Assembly (NCBI RefSeq): GCF_009754945.1
Contig: NZ_WPIN01000004.1
Location: forward strand, 620,001 to 684,000
Source of the DNA: Spirosoma arboris
Lineage (GTDB): Bacteria; Bacteroidota; Bacteroidia; Cytophagales; Spirosomataceae
DNA length: 64,000 bases
Direction of reading: 5' to 3'
Below the pieces are notes generated by a model. The model ran no database searches. It saw nothing but the letters and a program-made list of their open reading frames with translations, and was not told the origin of the DNA. Of the stretch, positions 17,670 to 28,400 are shown in pieces. The position numbers and the translations under genes are program-made. Positions within the stretch are counted from its first letter, which is position 1. Each line of letters starts with the position of its first letter.

Positions 17670-18404
17670 CTAGTTTTTGGTGAGTGGCTTTACCGATACT
17701 TCTTTGAAATAAACGACATCGTGTTCGCCATGATTCTGCAAACCTATATAGCCTGAATTTGGCCGTAGACCGCGGTAAGGCTCGAAATCAAATTTGCGTG
17801 CTGGTACGGGATCGCCTTCTTTATAATCGGTCACTTTGATACCATTGACCGAGATGATGGTACGCGGGCCGTCGAGCGTAATTTCCATCGTATTCCATTC
17901 CGGACCAGGTTTGCCGGGTTTGGCCATCGGTTTAGTCAAGGAATAAAGCGTTCCTGTGATGTGGGTGTCATCTTCCTTTGATGTCTCGGGGTGGTTGTCA
18001 ATTTGCACTTCGTAGCCATAATGAACAGGCATCCATTCTTCGCGGGGCTCAAGAGGGATGCGGATATAAATACCCGAATTACTATTCTCTTTCTGCATTT
18101 TGTACACCACGCGTAGCGTACAGTTCCCGAATTTTTCTTTTGTCCAGTATAGCAGTCCCATACCGCCGTGACCACGAATCAGGCCCTTTTCGACGGACAT
18201 GCTTCCTTTGCCTACATGTTTCCAGCCGGTAAGGTCAGTGCCATTGAAAAGTTGCCTCCAACCGTTGGTTGTTAATTTGACTTGTTGAGTGGGTGCAACT
18301 AATTTATCTGGAGTTGGTGGGGTTGATGCCTTGCTATAGTCGGCTACCAGGAGGAGGTTAATGACAAGTAGCCAGTTTTTAACGATTACGTTTTTCATGG
18401 TCAC
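17670..18404 (-). CDS. DUF1080 (3-keto-disaccharide hydrolase) domain protein, exported
   Basis: A 244-residue protein with a signal peptide (about residues 8-26). The DUF1080 domain fills residues 48-240: WRQLFNGTDLTGWKHVG, SVEKGLIRGHGG, NSNSGIYIRIP, HYGYEVQIDNH, WNTMEITLDGP and SGYIGLQNHGEHDVVYFKEV. The fold is a concanavalin-like beta-sandwich, and some members hydrolyse 3-keto-glycosides. It is transcribed with the CBM6-like gene. With the ThuA and SMP-30 genes on the other strand it makes a small carbohydrate neighbourhood. Expression may be affected by the hairpin in its 5' leader. Confidence 0.9.
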   Translation of the reverse strand: MTMKNVIVKNWLLVINLLLVADYSKASTPPTPDKLVAPTQQVKLTTNGWRQLFNGTDLTGWKHVGKGSMSVEKGLIRGHGGMGLLYWTKEKFGNCTLRVVYKMQKENSNSGIYIRIPLEPREEWMPVHYGYEVQIDNHPETSKEDDTHITGTLYSLTKPMAKPGKPGPEWNTMEITLDGPRTIISVNGIKVTDYKEGDPVPARKFDFEPYRGLRPNSGYIGLQNHGEHDVVYFKEVSVKPLTKN

Positions 18405-18463
18405 AGCTAATGGAGATTTCTGAAAATTGGAAGCTGCGCCCTACCCGAAATCTACTCTACAAA

Positions 18464-18493
18464 AAGGCCATGCTTCAAGGTGAGCATGGCCTT
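18464..18493 (-). terminator. Hairpin with T-run, attenuator-like, in the DUF1080 leader
   Basis: Perfect 11-bp stem (AAGGCCATGCT at 18464-18474 with its complement at 18483-18493), eight-base loop. On the minus strand the stem is followed by TTTTT. It lies 60 bp upstream of the DUF1080 start, so it either ends an unseen transcript or attenuates this operon. Confidence 0.6.
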
Positions 18494-18855
18494 CACGTTT
18501 TCTTAACCTAAACTCCATTGCAATGCTGTTACCCGAATATAGTAGTCCTAGCTGAGTGCATTAATGGAACAACGATAGTACCGATTCAACTACTATACCA
18601 AAAAGCTAAGATACTGATAATTAGGCTGAAATATTTTTTTTGTAAGCATGTAAGTGTACGATTGTGGACAGCTGGCGTCCATTTTAGTACACCGGAAGAT
18701 CGGCTAGTTGCTTCTGATTAATGTGCGTAAACGCATGCTGGCATTATGCAGGTCACAAAACTATTTTTGGGCCATGCAGTTCAGCCGTAAACTATTGATT
18801 CGTGGCCGTATTTGGCCTGTCTATGAATGTAATTATACTTAAGCCTGGCCTGTTT

Positions 18856-18887
18856 TTTGTTGCCATACCTACCTTTTAATAAATTTA
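18856..18887 (+). promoter_or_regulatory. Candidate Bacteroidota promoter
   Basis: TTTG at 18856-18859, a 20-base spacer, then TAAATTTA at 18880-18887, seven of eight matches to the TAnnTTTG consensus. It would serve the small ORF and the GT8 gene. Confidence 0.4.
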
Positions 18888-18951
18888 TAGTGACTGGTCT
18901 ATCAAGCCCTGTCTAAACCTATAAAAAATTACTCGCCGTACTTATGAAATT

Positions 18952-19050
18952 ATGGATACTCGTAATCAGCATTCAACCTTGTTAAATTATATAATCTACG
19001 CACTGCTTGCTATTGCCGCCATTACCACATGGGTTATTATGTCAGTCTAA
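18952..19050 (+). CDS. Putative 32-residue membrane peptide
   Basis: ATG to TAA, 33 codons. The peptide has a polar N-terminus (MDTRNQHSTLLN) followed by a hydrophobic run of about 18 residues (YIIYALLAIAAITTWVIM) and ends at once, the pattern of a small single-pass membrane protein. It lies about 65 bp after the candidate promoter and 169 bp before the likely GT8 start. No family recognised. Short length keeps the confidence low. Confidence 0.4.
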   Translation: MDTRNQHSTLLNYIIYALLAIAAITTWVIMSV

Positions 19051-19218
19051 GTTAATGATTGCCCTGACTACCCAAGCAATTAAGTCTTTCGTTCATTTGT
19101 TAAGAGAGTAACCCTTATACATGAACACCTCTTGCTGGAAAATGGCCTACAACTAACAAGCTTTCTCGCCTGGTGCGAGCAACCTCAAGAACTTCTAGTC
19201 TATCCCATTAATGTACTC

Positions 19219-20190
19219 ATGCCATCGAATCAAAAACTCGCCCTTGTCACTATTTGTGATAATCGCTTTGCCCTCTTACTAGCCTCCCTACTCAAGTCAA
19301 TTGAAGTAAAGCTTACTTCACCTACTCAATTTGATCTTTATCTGGTTAATGACGGTATTCGTTCGGTAACCAAAAATAAACTTTTACGGGCCATTAACCC
19401 GGCCGTCTTTCGTGTCCATTGGCTAACCATCGATGAGACGTTGCCTCCAGGTGTGGTTTTACCTATGGATCGCTCCACCTTTCCCCGGAACGTCTTTGTT
19501 CGTCTATTTATTCCTTATTTTATTCCTCAGGAGCTGACTAAAGTTGTCTATCTGGATGTCGATATGATTGCCCATCAGGACATAACGCCTTTATGGTCAA
19601 TTGATTTGGGCGATAAACTGCTAGGTGCTGTTATAGACCGGGCCGAAGTAGTAGGAAGCTCTTGGGGTGGGTATCGTAATTACCAGGAATTAGGTTTAGC
19701 GGCTGATACCAAAATTTTTAATTCGGGCCTTTTGCTGATTAATCCCGTTGCCTGGCGTGAGCAGAATATTGCCGAACGTGTCATTAGTTGCATTGAAGAG
19801 AATGTTAAATACGCGGTCTTTCCTGATCAGTACGGTCTTAATGTTGTGCTAGCCAATCAATGGCTGGAGCTGGACAGACGTTGGAATTGCTATGCTCAAT
19901 ATGATGAGCCCAATCCCTATATTATTCACTTTACGGGTATTAAACCTATTTATACATCTTACGATTCTAATAAAGACTATCAAGAGGAGTTTTATCATTA
20001 CCTACGCATGACTCCCTGGGATCAATATAACCCTATTGGTGGATGGCGACGACAAGTGCTAAAGCAAACTCAAAAAATGAGTAAGCTTTGGTATCGGTTA
20101 ATGCATCGGATCAATCCATTTAAAGGGCTTTCCCGCACTGCATCGGTAGAAACATCGTCAACGCAGACCGGTACATTAGTCAAATTGTAG
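19219..20190 (+). CDS. Glycosyltransferase family 8 protein
   Basis: A 323-residue GT-A fold retaining glycosyltransferase. Motifs in order: LALVTICDNRFALLLASLL near the N-terminus, the metal-binding DxD in VVYLDVDMIAH, NSGLLLINPVAWRE, FPDQYGLNVVLANQW and a late HFTG (his-box IIHFTGIKP). GT8 enzymes add galactose or glucose to lipopolysaccharide or glycogenin-type acceptors. The frame is open upstream to an ATG at 19132, but the extra 29 residues precede the normal first beta strand, so I chose the ATG at 19219. No other LPS genes are close. The C-terminal tail (residues 285-323) is basic and may touch the membrane. Confidence 0.87.
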   Translation: MPSNQKLALVTICDNRFALLLASLLKSIEVKLTSPTQFDLYLVNDGIRSVTKNKLLRAINPAVFRVHWLTIDETLPPGVVLPMDRSTFPRNVFVRLFIPYFIPQELTKVVYLDVDMIAHQDITPLWSIDLGDKLLGAVIDRAEVVGSSWGGYRNYQELGLAADTKIFNSGLLLINPVAWREQNIAERVISCIEENVKYAVFPDQYGLNVVLANQWLELDRRWNCYAQYDEPNPYIIHFTGIKPIYTSYDSNKDYQEEFYHYLRMTPWDQYNPIGGWRRQVLKQTQKMSKLWYRLMHRINPFKGLSRTASVETSSTQTGTLVKL

Positions 20191-20243
20191 AACGGAATGA
20201 ATATAAAATTTACTGTTCTGATAGCTATTTGAAGGCTGACTGG

Positions 20244-20936
20244 TTACAATAAATTTAACCGACTCATCAATTCAGCTTTATTGGCGCGGCTGATGGGAAT
20301 CACTTTGGAGGCTACGACTAAATTACTCTCCTCAATATCGACGATTTTATCGAGGTTGATGATGTAAGACCGATGCACCCGTAGAAACTGGGTTCCCAGC
20401 TTTTCTTCTAAGGACTTCATGGTCGTATAGACTACAAATGCCTGGTGGTTAGTCAGGATTTTGACATAGTCGCCTGTATTTTCGATATACATGATCGAAT
20501 CATAGGGAACGCGAACGTATCGGCCATCACTCTTTACATAAATGGCTTTATTATCGCCCTGCCGTACCTGCTCATTTTTCTTTTGAGCTGCCAGAACCTT
20601 TTCAACGGCTAGCTTAAATCGGGGTAGCGCGATGGGCTTTTTCAGGTAATCTGTTACCTGATATTGAAATGCATTGAAGGCATAATCCGTTTTGCCCGTT
20701 GTCAGAATGACTTGTGGGATAGTAGGAAGGCGATCCAACAAGTCAAACCCTGACAGTTCGGGCATCTCAACATCCAGCCAAATCAGATCGATTTCCTGTT
20801 CCGCTAATATTTTCAAGGCCTGAGTGGCGTCCTCGCAAATAGCTACTACCTCCAGGGACTCGTGCTGGTCACAAAGCCGTTGTAGTGCCTTACGGGCCAT
20901 CGTTTCGTCATCAACGATTATACACTTCAGAATCAT
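20244..20936 (-). CDS. LytTR-family response regulator
   Basis: A 230-residue regulator with a receiver domain (acidic pair D9/D10, phospho-acceptor D55 in LIWLDVEMP, conserved Lys in LKKPI) and a C-terminal LytTR DNA-binding domain (from about 130: KSDGRYVRVPYDSIMYIE, then FLRVHRSYIINLDKI). The start codon overlaps the stop of the Hpt gene (ATGA), so they are translationally coupled. There is no LytS-type kinase beside it, so phosphate probably comes from the Hpt protein or a distant hybrid kinase. The nearest hybrid kinase in the window is about 20 kb away. Confidence 0.92.
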   Translation of the reverse strand: MILKCIIVDDETMARKALQRLCDQHESLEVVAICEDATQALKILAEQEIDLIWLDVEMPELSGFDLLDRLPTIPQVILTTGKTDYAFNAFQYQVTDYLKKPIALPRFKLAVEKVLAAQKKNEQVRQGDNKAIYVKSDGRYVRVPYDSIMYIENTGDYVKILTNHQAFVVYTTMKSLEEKLGTQFLRVHRSYIINLDKIVDIEESNLVVASKVIPISRANKAELMSRLNLL

Positions 20937-21379
20937 AGCTTATTTATTGTCAGAAGGCGTTGCCATTCAGTCTGAACAAGCGGTTTACAACTTTGTAGAT
21001 CAGACTGGAATAAGTACCAGTGCCGGTGAATTCGTTGAGATTCGGCTTTCATTATGATCAGTTCTTCAAACTGAGCTAGTAACGTTTCTAAATCCGTTAA
21101 CCCAACCATACCGAGTGTTGGCCTTAGTTTATGAGCTAGTTGACGCACCTCTTCCCAGCGGTGTTGCTGAATTAAGCTGTCAAAATCACTGAATTCCGGT
21201 AATACTTCCTCTAGGAACGTCTCGAACATAGTGACAGCATACTCAGTATCATCACCGTATAATTCGTTTAGTCGATCGAGATCCAGCGAATAAATTGGCG
21301 TATTAACTAGTCGACTCCTCAACTGCATCGCTATCTCGTTTTGATCCCGTTGAGTTAATGACGCGTCTATATTATTCAT
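20933..21379 (-). CDS. Free-standing Hpt phosphotransfer protein
   Basis: A 148-residue helical protein. The Hpt signature is LAHKLRPTLGMVGL with the phospho-acceptor His at residue 83, preceded by a helix ending FDSLIQQHRWEEV and followed by L-E-x-L-L-A-Q-F-E-E-L. The form H-K-L-(K/R)-x-x-x-x-x-x-G is standard for Hpt. It lacks any kinase or receiver domain. It is the first gene of a two-gene operon with the LytTR regulator. A phosphorelay from a separate hybrid kinase through this Hpt to the LytTR receiver is the natural reading. Confidence 0.85.
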   Translation of the reverse strand: MNNIDASLTQRDQNEIAMQLRSRLVNTPIYSLDLDRLNELYGDDTEYAVTMFETFLEEVLPEFSDFDSLIQQHRWEEVRQLAHKLRPTLGMVGLTDLETLLAQFEELIIMKAESQRIHRHWYLFQSDLQSCKPLVQTEWQRLLTINKL

Positions 21380-21704
21380 TTTAAGTATACAATAATTGTT
21401 TTTCTTTAATTATAAGTATCATATGAGGCACTAATGTAAATAATTATTAAAATAGATACCTGTTTTTAATAATTATATAGGTTAAAAAATAACTCTCCTG
21501 ATAGATACCTGCTGAATTCTACAGCCAAACTGGAGCGGGAGGCCAATTCTCGATACATTAACTTATTGGTCTGGCAAAAAAGAAACTAATAATTACCCAA
21601 AAACCGTCAATTCATGCTGTTCATCGAATAATAGCCATTCACCGAGTGTATTACTGCCAATTTTATGCCACAAAACTACATGTCCACGACTACCCTACCC
21701 ATTT
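21380..21704. promoter_or_regulatory. Divergent control region with inverted and direct repeats
   Basis: About 325 bp of A+T-rich DNA between the leftward Hpt/LytTR operon and the rightward sigma factor. TAATTATTAAAA (21441-21452) and its complement (21464-21475) form a 12-bp inverted repeat. ATAGATACCTG occurs in its loop (21452-21462) and again at 21501-21511. Such paired sites could bind the LytTR regulator or the sigma factor. Confidence 0.45.
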
Positions 21705-22262
21705 ATGTCTACGTTATTAACCGACGAAGCCCTGATTCGGGAATACATGCCGGATCAACCTAATCAATGCTTCGAGACGCTCTATAATCGGTATGCCAGC
21801 AAAGTATATCGGCATTGCTTGTCTATAACCAAAGACACTGAAAATGCTCATGATTTTACTCATGACATCTTTATCAAGATGTTTAGTAAGTTAGATACTT
21901 TTCATGAACGATCAAGTTTTTCAACCTGGCTTTATTCAATTACATACAATTACTGTGCTGGCCAGCTTAAATTAGCCAAACGACTGCCGCTTACCGAACT
22001 TGACGAAGAAACTAATCAAGATGCTTATTCGACTGAATGGCAGGATGCTCAGACTCAGGAACAATCTCTTCAACTGCTGAGACAGGCAATGGCCAGCTTA
22101 TCAGTTAATGAGCAGACACTGCTAAAGCTTAAGTACGAACAGGGAATGCGTGTCGAGGAAATTGCTGAGTTATATAACCTCAAGGTTAGTACCGTAAAAA
22201 TGAGGATTAAACGAAGCCGGGATAAAGTGTATCGACTTATGGATCAATATGCACCCCAATAA
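21705..22262 (+). CDS. ECF-type RNA polymerase sigma-70 factor
   Basis: A 185-residue protein. Region 2 spans about 20-95 (FETLYNRYASKVYRHCLSI, then DFTHDIFIKMF and FSTWLYSITYNYC). Region 4 spans about 125-180 (LSVNEQTLLKLKYEQGMRVEEIAELYNLKVSTVKMRIKRSRDK), with a clear helix-turn-helix. The size and two-region layout are those of ECF sigma factors. There is no anti-sigma gene next to it. It is divergent from the Hpt/LytTR operon and convergent with the giant repeat protein, so regulation by the phosphorelay or control of neighbouring surface genes is possible but unproven. Confidence 0.92.
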   Translation: MSTLLTDEALIREYMPDQPNQCFETLYNRYASKVYRHCLSITKDTENAHDFTHDIFIKMFSKLDTFHERSSFSTWLYSITYNYCAGQLKLAKRLPLTELDEETNQDAYSTEWQDAQTQEQSLQLLRQAMASLSVNEQTLLKLKYEQGMRVEEIAELYNLKVSTVKMRIKRSRDKVYRLMDQYAPQ

Positions 22263-22378
22263 CTTTCTGTTACTACTAGTTAATACTGATAAATTGCTGA
22301 TTAGTAAATAATTAATGTTAAACTCAGTTATTCACGAAAGTTCTATTCAATAAGGATAAGTAGTAAGTACAATAGATA

Positions 22379-22420
22379 AAAGCCCCAAAGACGCCAGTAG
22401 TATAACCAGCGTCTTTGGGG
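22379..22420. terminator. Bidirectional terminator between the sigma factor and the giant repeat protein
   Basis: Perfect 12-bp stem: CCCCAAAGACGC at 22383-22394 with GCGTCTTTGGGG at 22409-22420. The minus strand continues CTTTTATC, giving a short T-run after the stem, and it lies 33 bp beyond the giant gene's stop. Confidence 0.85.
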
Positions 22421-22452
22421 TAACTTGTTTTTGTTTGGAAGTGGACCAACCT

Positions 22453-25400
22453 TTAGTTAATCGGATCTCCAATGCGCCGTGGACGCTTGGTTTGCTGAAT
22501 CACATACGGTACACATACCTCCACTGGACAATCGCAGATTGTAGGAATCAAGGTCACTGTCTGATCAATGTAACAACCCGATTGATTATAAACCCGGACC
22601 GTATAAGACTGAGCGTTGACTGGGTTAGCCAAATTACTGGCTAGTATACCAGTTACAGGAATCGCCTTAGCCGACCCCGACAGTGAGGCTGTTGGGTTGA
22701 AGCTAGCCCCTGCCGAGTACTGGTAAGTATGAGTCGATTTGAAACCACTAATTACCAACTTAGCATTACTTTGAGCTGAACTTCCTAGGCAGGTAGCTGG
22801 ATTCGCCACCGCCTGAAAGCTTGGAAGTGAGTCGACTTCGATAATCAATGGGCAACATGAGAAATCAGGACAGTTGGCGATATTGTCAATATCCAGACTG
22901 TAGCTTCCACCTGCTGTCACACTAAGTACATTGGTGGTCGCACCGGCTATGAGTTGACCATCCCGATACCAGCGATAAGCGGCTCGCCCGGCAGGTGCTG
23001 TCAGAGCATACTCATCACCTGGGCAGAGTTTGATGGGTATTGAGGTACAAACTCGGCTGGTATCGCCTGGAATACTGGCTGTGTTGTAGAGAATCCCCGT
23101 ACTATCAACCTGAACCTGAAAAGTTAGCGTTAGACTCTGGCCTGCACTGATACTGGGCACAATCCATAAACTAACAGGTAAACCAGCGGTGAAGGTCGTA
23201 CCTGCAGGTGCACTAAATGATCCAGGTAGATAAGTTGCCCCTGTGCTGAGCGAGTCTCGAACCGTTGTCGTTGCGGATATTGATCCTGTATTTGTCAGAA
23301 TCACCGTGTATGTAAGCACACTACCTACAGTTGCTACAGATTGACTTACTCGCTTAGTCAACGTCAGTTGCGTAATACAGGTTTCAGGAGCAGAATAAGT
23401 CACAGTGGCGGTTTTGCCCACATAGCTCACCGTGACCGTATGCGAACCTGTTCCTGAGTTCAGTCCGTTCAAGAGATAAGACACCGAAGTGGCTCCTGCA
23501 CTGACCGATACAGTGCTAGTAGCTGTTCCATCGGTAATGGTAGCGGTTCCGGCGATAGCATTGGTCAGTGAGAGTGTACCGGAGATACTGTACTGATTAG
23601 TCGCTGATTGACAGACTCCCGTATTGACACTCAGCGCTACGGCGACGGTACAAGAAGATGGTGCCGAGTAGGTCTGAGTCTGGGTCTGTCCATTAAACAG
23701 CGCTGTCAGAGTGTGACTGGCTGTACCAGATATTAAACCTGTCAGACTGAAGGGTACCGAACTTTGTCCAGCGGTCACCGCGACCGTGGTAGATGCTGCT
23801 CCATCAGTGAAGGTTGCAATACCTGCCTGTGCATTGGTCAGCGAGAGGGTACCTGTCAGGGTATACTGGTTAGTGGCTGATTGACAGGAGCCAGGTGTAG
23901 TAACCAAGGCTGATCCCAGGGTACAGGAAATAGGGGCAGTATAAGTTAAGCTAACGGTTTTGCCCACATAACTCACCGTGATCGTGTGCGAACCTGTACC
24001 TGAATTCAGTCCGCTCAACAGATAAGGCACCGAAGTGGCCCCTGCACTGACTGACACGGTGGTAGTAGCGATTCCATCTGTAATGGTGGCCATACCAGCG
24101 ATAGCATTGGTCAGTGAGAGCGTACCAGATATGCTGTACTGGTTGGTAGCTGGTTGACAGACTCCAGGTGTAACACTTAGCGCTATAGCTATGGTGCAGG
24201 AAGCGGGAGCTGTGTAAGTCAAGCTAGCGGTTTTGCCCACATAACTGACAGTTACCGTATGCAATCCCGTTCCTGAGTTCAGCCCTGTCAAACTATACGG
24301 TAGGGAGGTAGCTCCTGCACTGACCGAGACGGTCGTAGTTATAGCCCCATCAGTGATGGTAGCGGTCCCAGCTACGGCATTGGTCAACGAGAGTGTACCG
24401 GAGATACTGTATTGATTAGTCGCTGATTGACAGATGCCTGGTGTAACACTCAGCGCTACGGCGACGGTACAAGAAGATGGTGCCGAGTAGGTCTGAGTCT
24501 GGGTCTGTCCATTGAACAGCGCTGTCAGAGTGTGACTGGCTGTACCAGATATTAAACCTGTCAGACTGAAGGGGACCGAACTTTGCCCAGCACCCACCGC
24601 TACAGTGGTGGACACCGCTCCATCGGTGAAGGTAGCGACACCCGCCTGTGCATTGGTCAACGAGAGCGTACCCGTTAAAGTATACTGATTGGTGGCTGAT
24701 TGACAGGAGCCAGGTGTAATAACCAAGGCCGACCCTAGGGTACAGGAAACAGGGGCAGTATAAGTTAAGCTGGCAGTTTTGCCCACATAACTGACGCTTA
24801 CAGTATGTAAGCCCGTTCCTGAGTTCAACCCCGTCAAACTATACGGTAGGGAGGTGGCTCCTGCACTGACCGAGACGGTCGTGGTCATAGCACCATCAGT
24901 GATAGTCGCGGTCCCGGCTATAGCATTGGTCAATGAAAGCGCGCCGGAGATACTATACTGATTAGTCGCTGGCTGACAGATGCCGGGTGAAACACTTAGA
25001 GCCACGGCTATGGTACAAGAGGCTGGTGCGGAGTAAGTTACACTAGCGGTTTTACCCACATAACTGACAGTTACTATATGCAAATTCGTTCCTGACGCCA
25101 AGCCAGTCAGCGTATAAGGCACAGAAGTGGCCCCTGCATTGACTGCGACAGTGGTCGATACAGTTCCATCGGTGATGGTAGCGGTGCTCGAAACGGCGTT
25201 GGTTAACGTAATCGTTCCAGTCACAGAATACCCGTTCGTAGCTGTCTGACATAGGCCCGGCGAAACGGTTATAGTCAAACCAATTGAGCAGGAGGCCGGT
25301 GCAGTGTAGGTTGCGCTAACACTATTACCACAACTAGTTGTGGCCGACGAAGCGACTGTAACGATATGGCTGCCTGTTCCACTGGTTAGCCCTGTTAGGC

Positions 25401-28400
25401 TATAGCTTACCGACGATTGTCCGGCTGATACGTCCACTAGTTGAATAGCCGTGCCACTGCTGATAGTTAGGCTTTGAGCTGGACTATTTGTTAGACTTAC
25501 CGTGCCCGATACACTGTACAGATTTGTGGCTGGCGTACAGACAGATGGAACCGCAGTTACACCTTGCAAAATGCAGCAACTAGCCTGGGCTAACGTCGTA
25601 CTGATCACTGTATAGCAGTAAGGACCATTATAAAGTACTACGTTATAAGTAGTGCCGGTGGTACTGGTCGGATTGCTCAAGCCGGTAAAGGATACGGCTG
25701 ATGCTGATATAGGCTGGCTACTTGTGGCAGTATAGGATGGTATAGTACTGGTCGTGACTAGAAATGCCCGGTTAGCATTTTGGATATTCGTTACCGTGAT
25801 TCGGCCATTACTTTGGGCCGTACCAATCCCAATATTGCAGGTAGCTAGTGTAGTACTAATACTCCCGGCAGTGGTAGGTAGACATACAAAACCAACATCA
25901 AGTGTATGGTTGATTACACCGTAAGCTCCTGTGGTTAAACTAACAACAGGAGCAGTAAGGCCGGCTACCGTAGCTATTTGTGCATCCGAATCATTGAGAT
26001 CGCTGGCTGTTGAGGCAACACTGTTTGCCGTTGTTAAGGCATAGTTGCCATTATTAATTGTCAATATATTACTGGCAAACTGGCCATTCCCAAAGAGAAG
26101 TTGATAGGCTGTAGTAGGCCGTAGTGTCGTATCGGCCCCTGTTGCACTCCAGGTGCCAGTCGTTAGTTTGCTTTTGCTAGAGAAGTAATATTCCCCATTG
26201 GCATTTGTAATTGTTGTCGCAATGAGCGTTCCACTTTTATAAAGAGAAACAGTAACGCCAGCCAGAATAGGTTCACAAGCATCCTGAATACCGTCTTTAT
26301 CATCGTCGAGCCACACCCTATTGCCAATTTCAATTAGTTGTTGTTCACTGCAAAGCAGTTCTAAATCACCAATCCCGGTTGCTTTACCGAATGTACCATC
26401 TCGGGTATTCGTAGTTGGTGATGAATACAGGGCAAAGGCATCGTTGACTAACCCGGTTGTATTGTCCATATGTCTAACACCGCCAGAAAAGGCCGTAAAT
26501 GGATAGTCTGTATTCAAGCCGGTTGGGTCCATCACACCCGCGACCACTTCACCTGAACCAGGGCGGAGTGCTAAGGCACCCAGACCAATTTCTGTATGAT
26601 AAAGATTAGAACCTGTATCGCCAGCGCCCGAGTCATCAACATAAAATTCGCCAAAGCCAGGTCCCTGATTGTTTTTAGGCCTACTACCAACAAACGGTCC
26701 GGCTTTAGCCGCATTTTCCAGTACGAAGGTACCTTGTCGGGAAAATGCTCTTAACAGATCGCCCCCAACCCGGCCACTGTAGTCTCCCGAACCAGTCAAA
26801 TTGTAGTTACGGAAACCCGTCTGTAACCCCGCCCGGTCACTTAAGGCAAGGATCATAGAACCATCGATATCAAATTCAATATCACTTAGGATAGGCTGCG
26901 GACGAATCACATTGGTCGATAAGCTCGAACCACTACCGAATGTTCCTGTCGTAACAAAGTCACTGAATGTATTACTCCAGGGAAACCAACCTGTTATGCT
27001 AGGTGTCTGTATTTCCGGATATCCTTTTGGGTACGTTAACGGAAAATCAAAAATAGGTTGGTTATTAAACGCATTCGTGCTGGGATCGAACGCAAATATC
27101 CCTGCCCGCAAATCGGACTTAGTGCCTGACAGAGCGTTGCAGACGGTACCCACATATACCTTGCCTTTCGAAAACTTTACCGCCCACGAACGTTGCACGC
27201 CATTGGTACAACCAAGACTAGGTACTGCATACGGGCCACCTTTTAGTGTAATATCGGCCTGGTTCAATGTCGTATTATACGTACTCAAATCCAATGCATA
27301 CAGAGAGCTATTGCTTATGTTCATCAGATAGAGCGTCTGCCCATCAGAAGAAAGACTCATTCCGCCAATGCCAACCGTACCAATCAGACTGAATGCCTGA
27401 GGGTCAGATGACTGTAGGGTTTTGTCGCCTACCAGACCACGGGTACTATTGGTTGGCACGGTGCCAACATTAATGCCCAGCGTACTAAGTTTAAAGTAGG
27501 TTGGCGTTGGTGGACTGGCCTGATTCGTTAGATTGGTAATGTAGATAGCATCTATACCACCCGGTCCGAGACCCGCATGCCGCTTAAGTGTAGCAGCACT
27601 AAACAATCGCTTTGTGATTTTGCTGTAAGCTTGCGCCCAGAGCGTGCCCACTGCTGACGCTGGAATGGTAAACGTCATCGGAAAACTTAGATTTGTTCCC
27701 CCCGTGTTATAAGGGAAGCCGATGAGGCCTCTATAAGACCCTGCCGCTCCTGATACTAAGGGGTCACCGCTACTATAGGTTGGCAAAACAAGGAGCGGAT
27801 TATCCTGACAGTAATCAATTGGGTCGTTAACACCGAGGTTGACATTACACTGACTGGCTGCCACAAATTGAACCGTAGTACGACTACCACTACCCTGTAA
27901 AGTCGAACTACCTAAGTAAGCCGCTGGCAGATTTGTGAATTCCACCCGAACTGGGTAGGCCAGTGATGCACTGGTACTCCAGTTACCATAGGCGTCCGTT
28001 GTTGTAGAAACGGGCGAACCGATACAGGGAAAAACCGTGACCGTAATACCTCCGACTCCATTGGTTTCGGCGGCCTCCTTTACGCCGTTGGCATTGTAGT
28101 CATTAAAAACCTGACCACCTAACCCTCCTGACTGACATAGAATTGGCTGACAGGGGGCAGGAGCCGTGTAGGAAGCTGTAGCCGAACAGGAAGTACTGTT
28201 CGAAAAATGAGCATTTATTGCTCCTGACGCGCTGTTGGCATCCACTTCGAAGGCTACAACTTGGGGAGAAACAATAGTTTGCGACCCACTGGGAGTAGTC
28301 GTACCACCACCGCCATACGACACCGTAATGACACCGGGAGTGATTGTCCGGCTTAGTGCTCCTGTAGTAACAACGATGTAACCATTCGCAGGTGGATTCT

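Larger units (their letters stand above)
18405..18951. other. A+T-rich intergenic region
   Basis: About 550 bp without a convincing gene. It holds the hairpin near 18464-18493 and a good Bacteroidota-type promoter near 18856. A 67-codon frame at 18518-18721 has no supporting features. The stretch is visibly richer in A+T than the kdp and sugar genes. Confidence 0.4.

Noticed and set aside
18518..18721. 67-codon plus-strand frame
   Set aside because: Erratic composition, no recognisable start context or motif, in an A+T-rich spacer.
23377..25572. CRISPR-like regular repetition
   Set aside because: The period is 273 bp with an open coding frame throughout and no short repeats with spacers; it is a protein repeat array.
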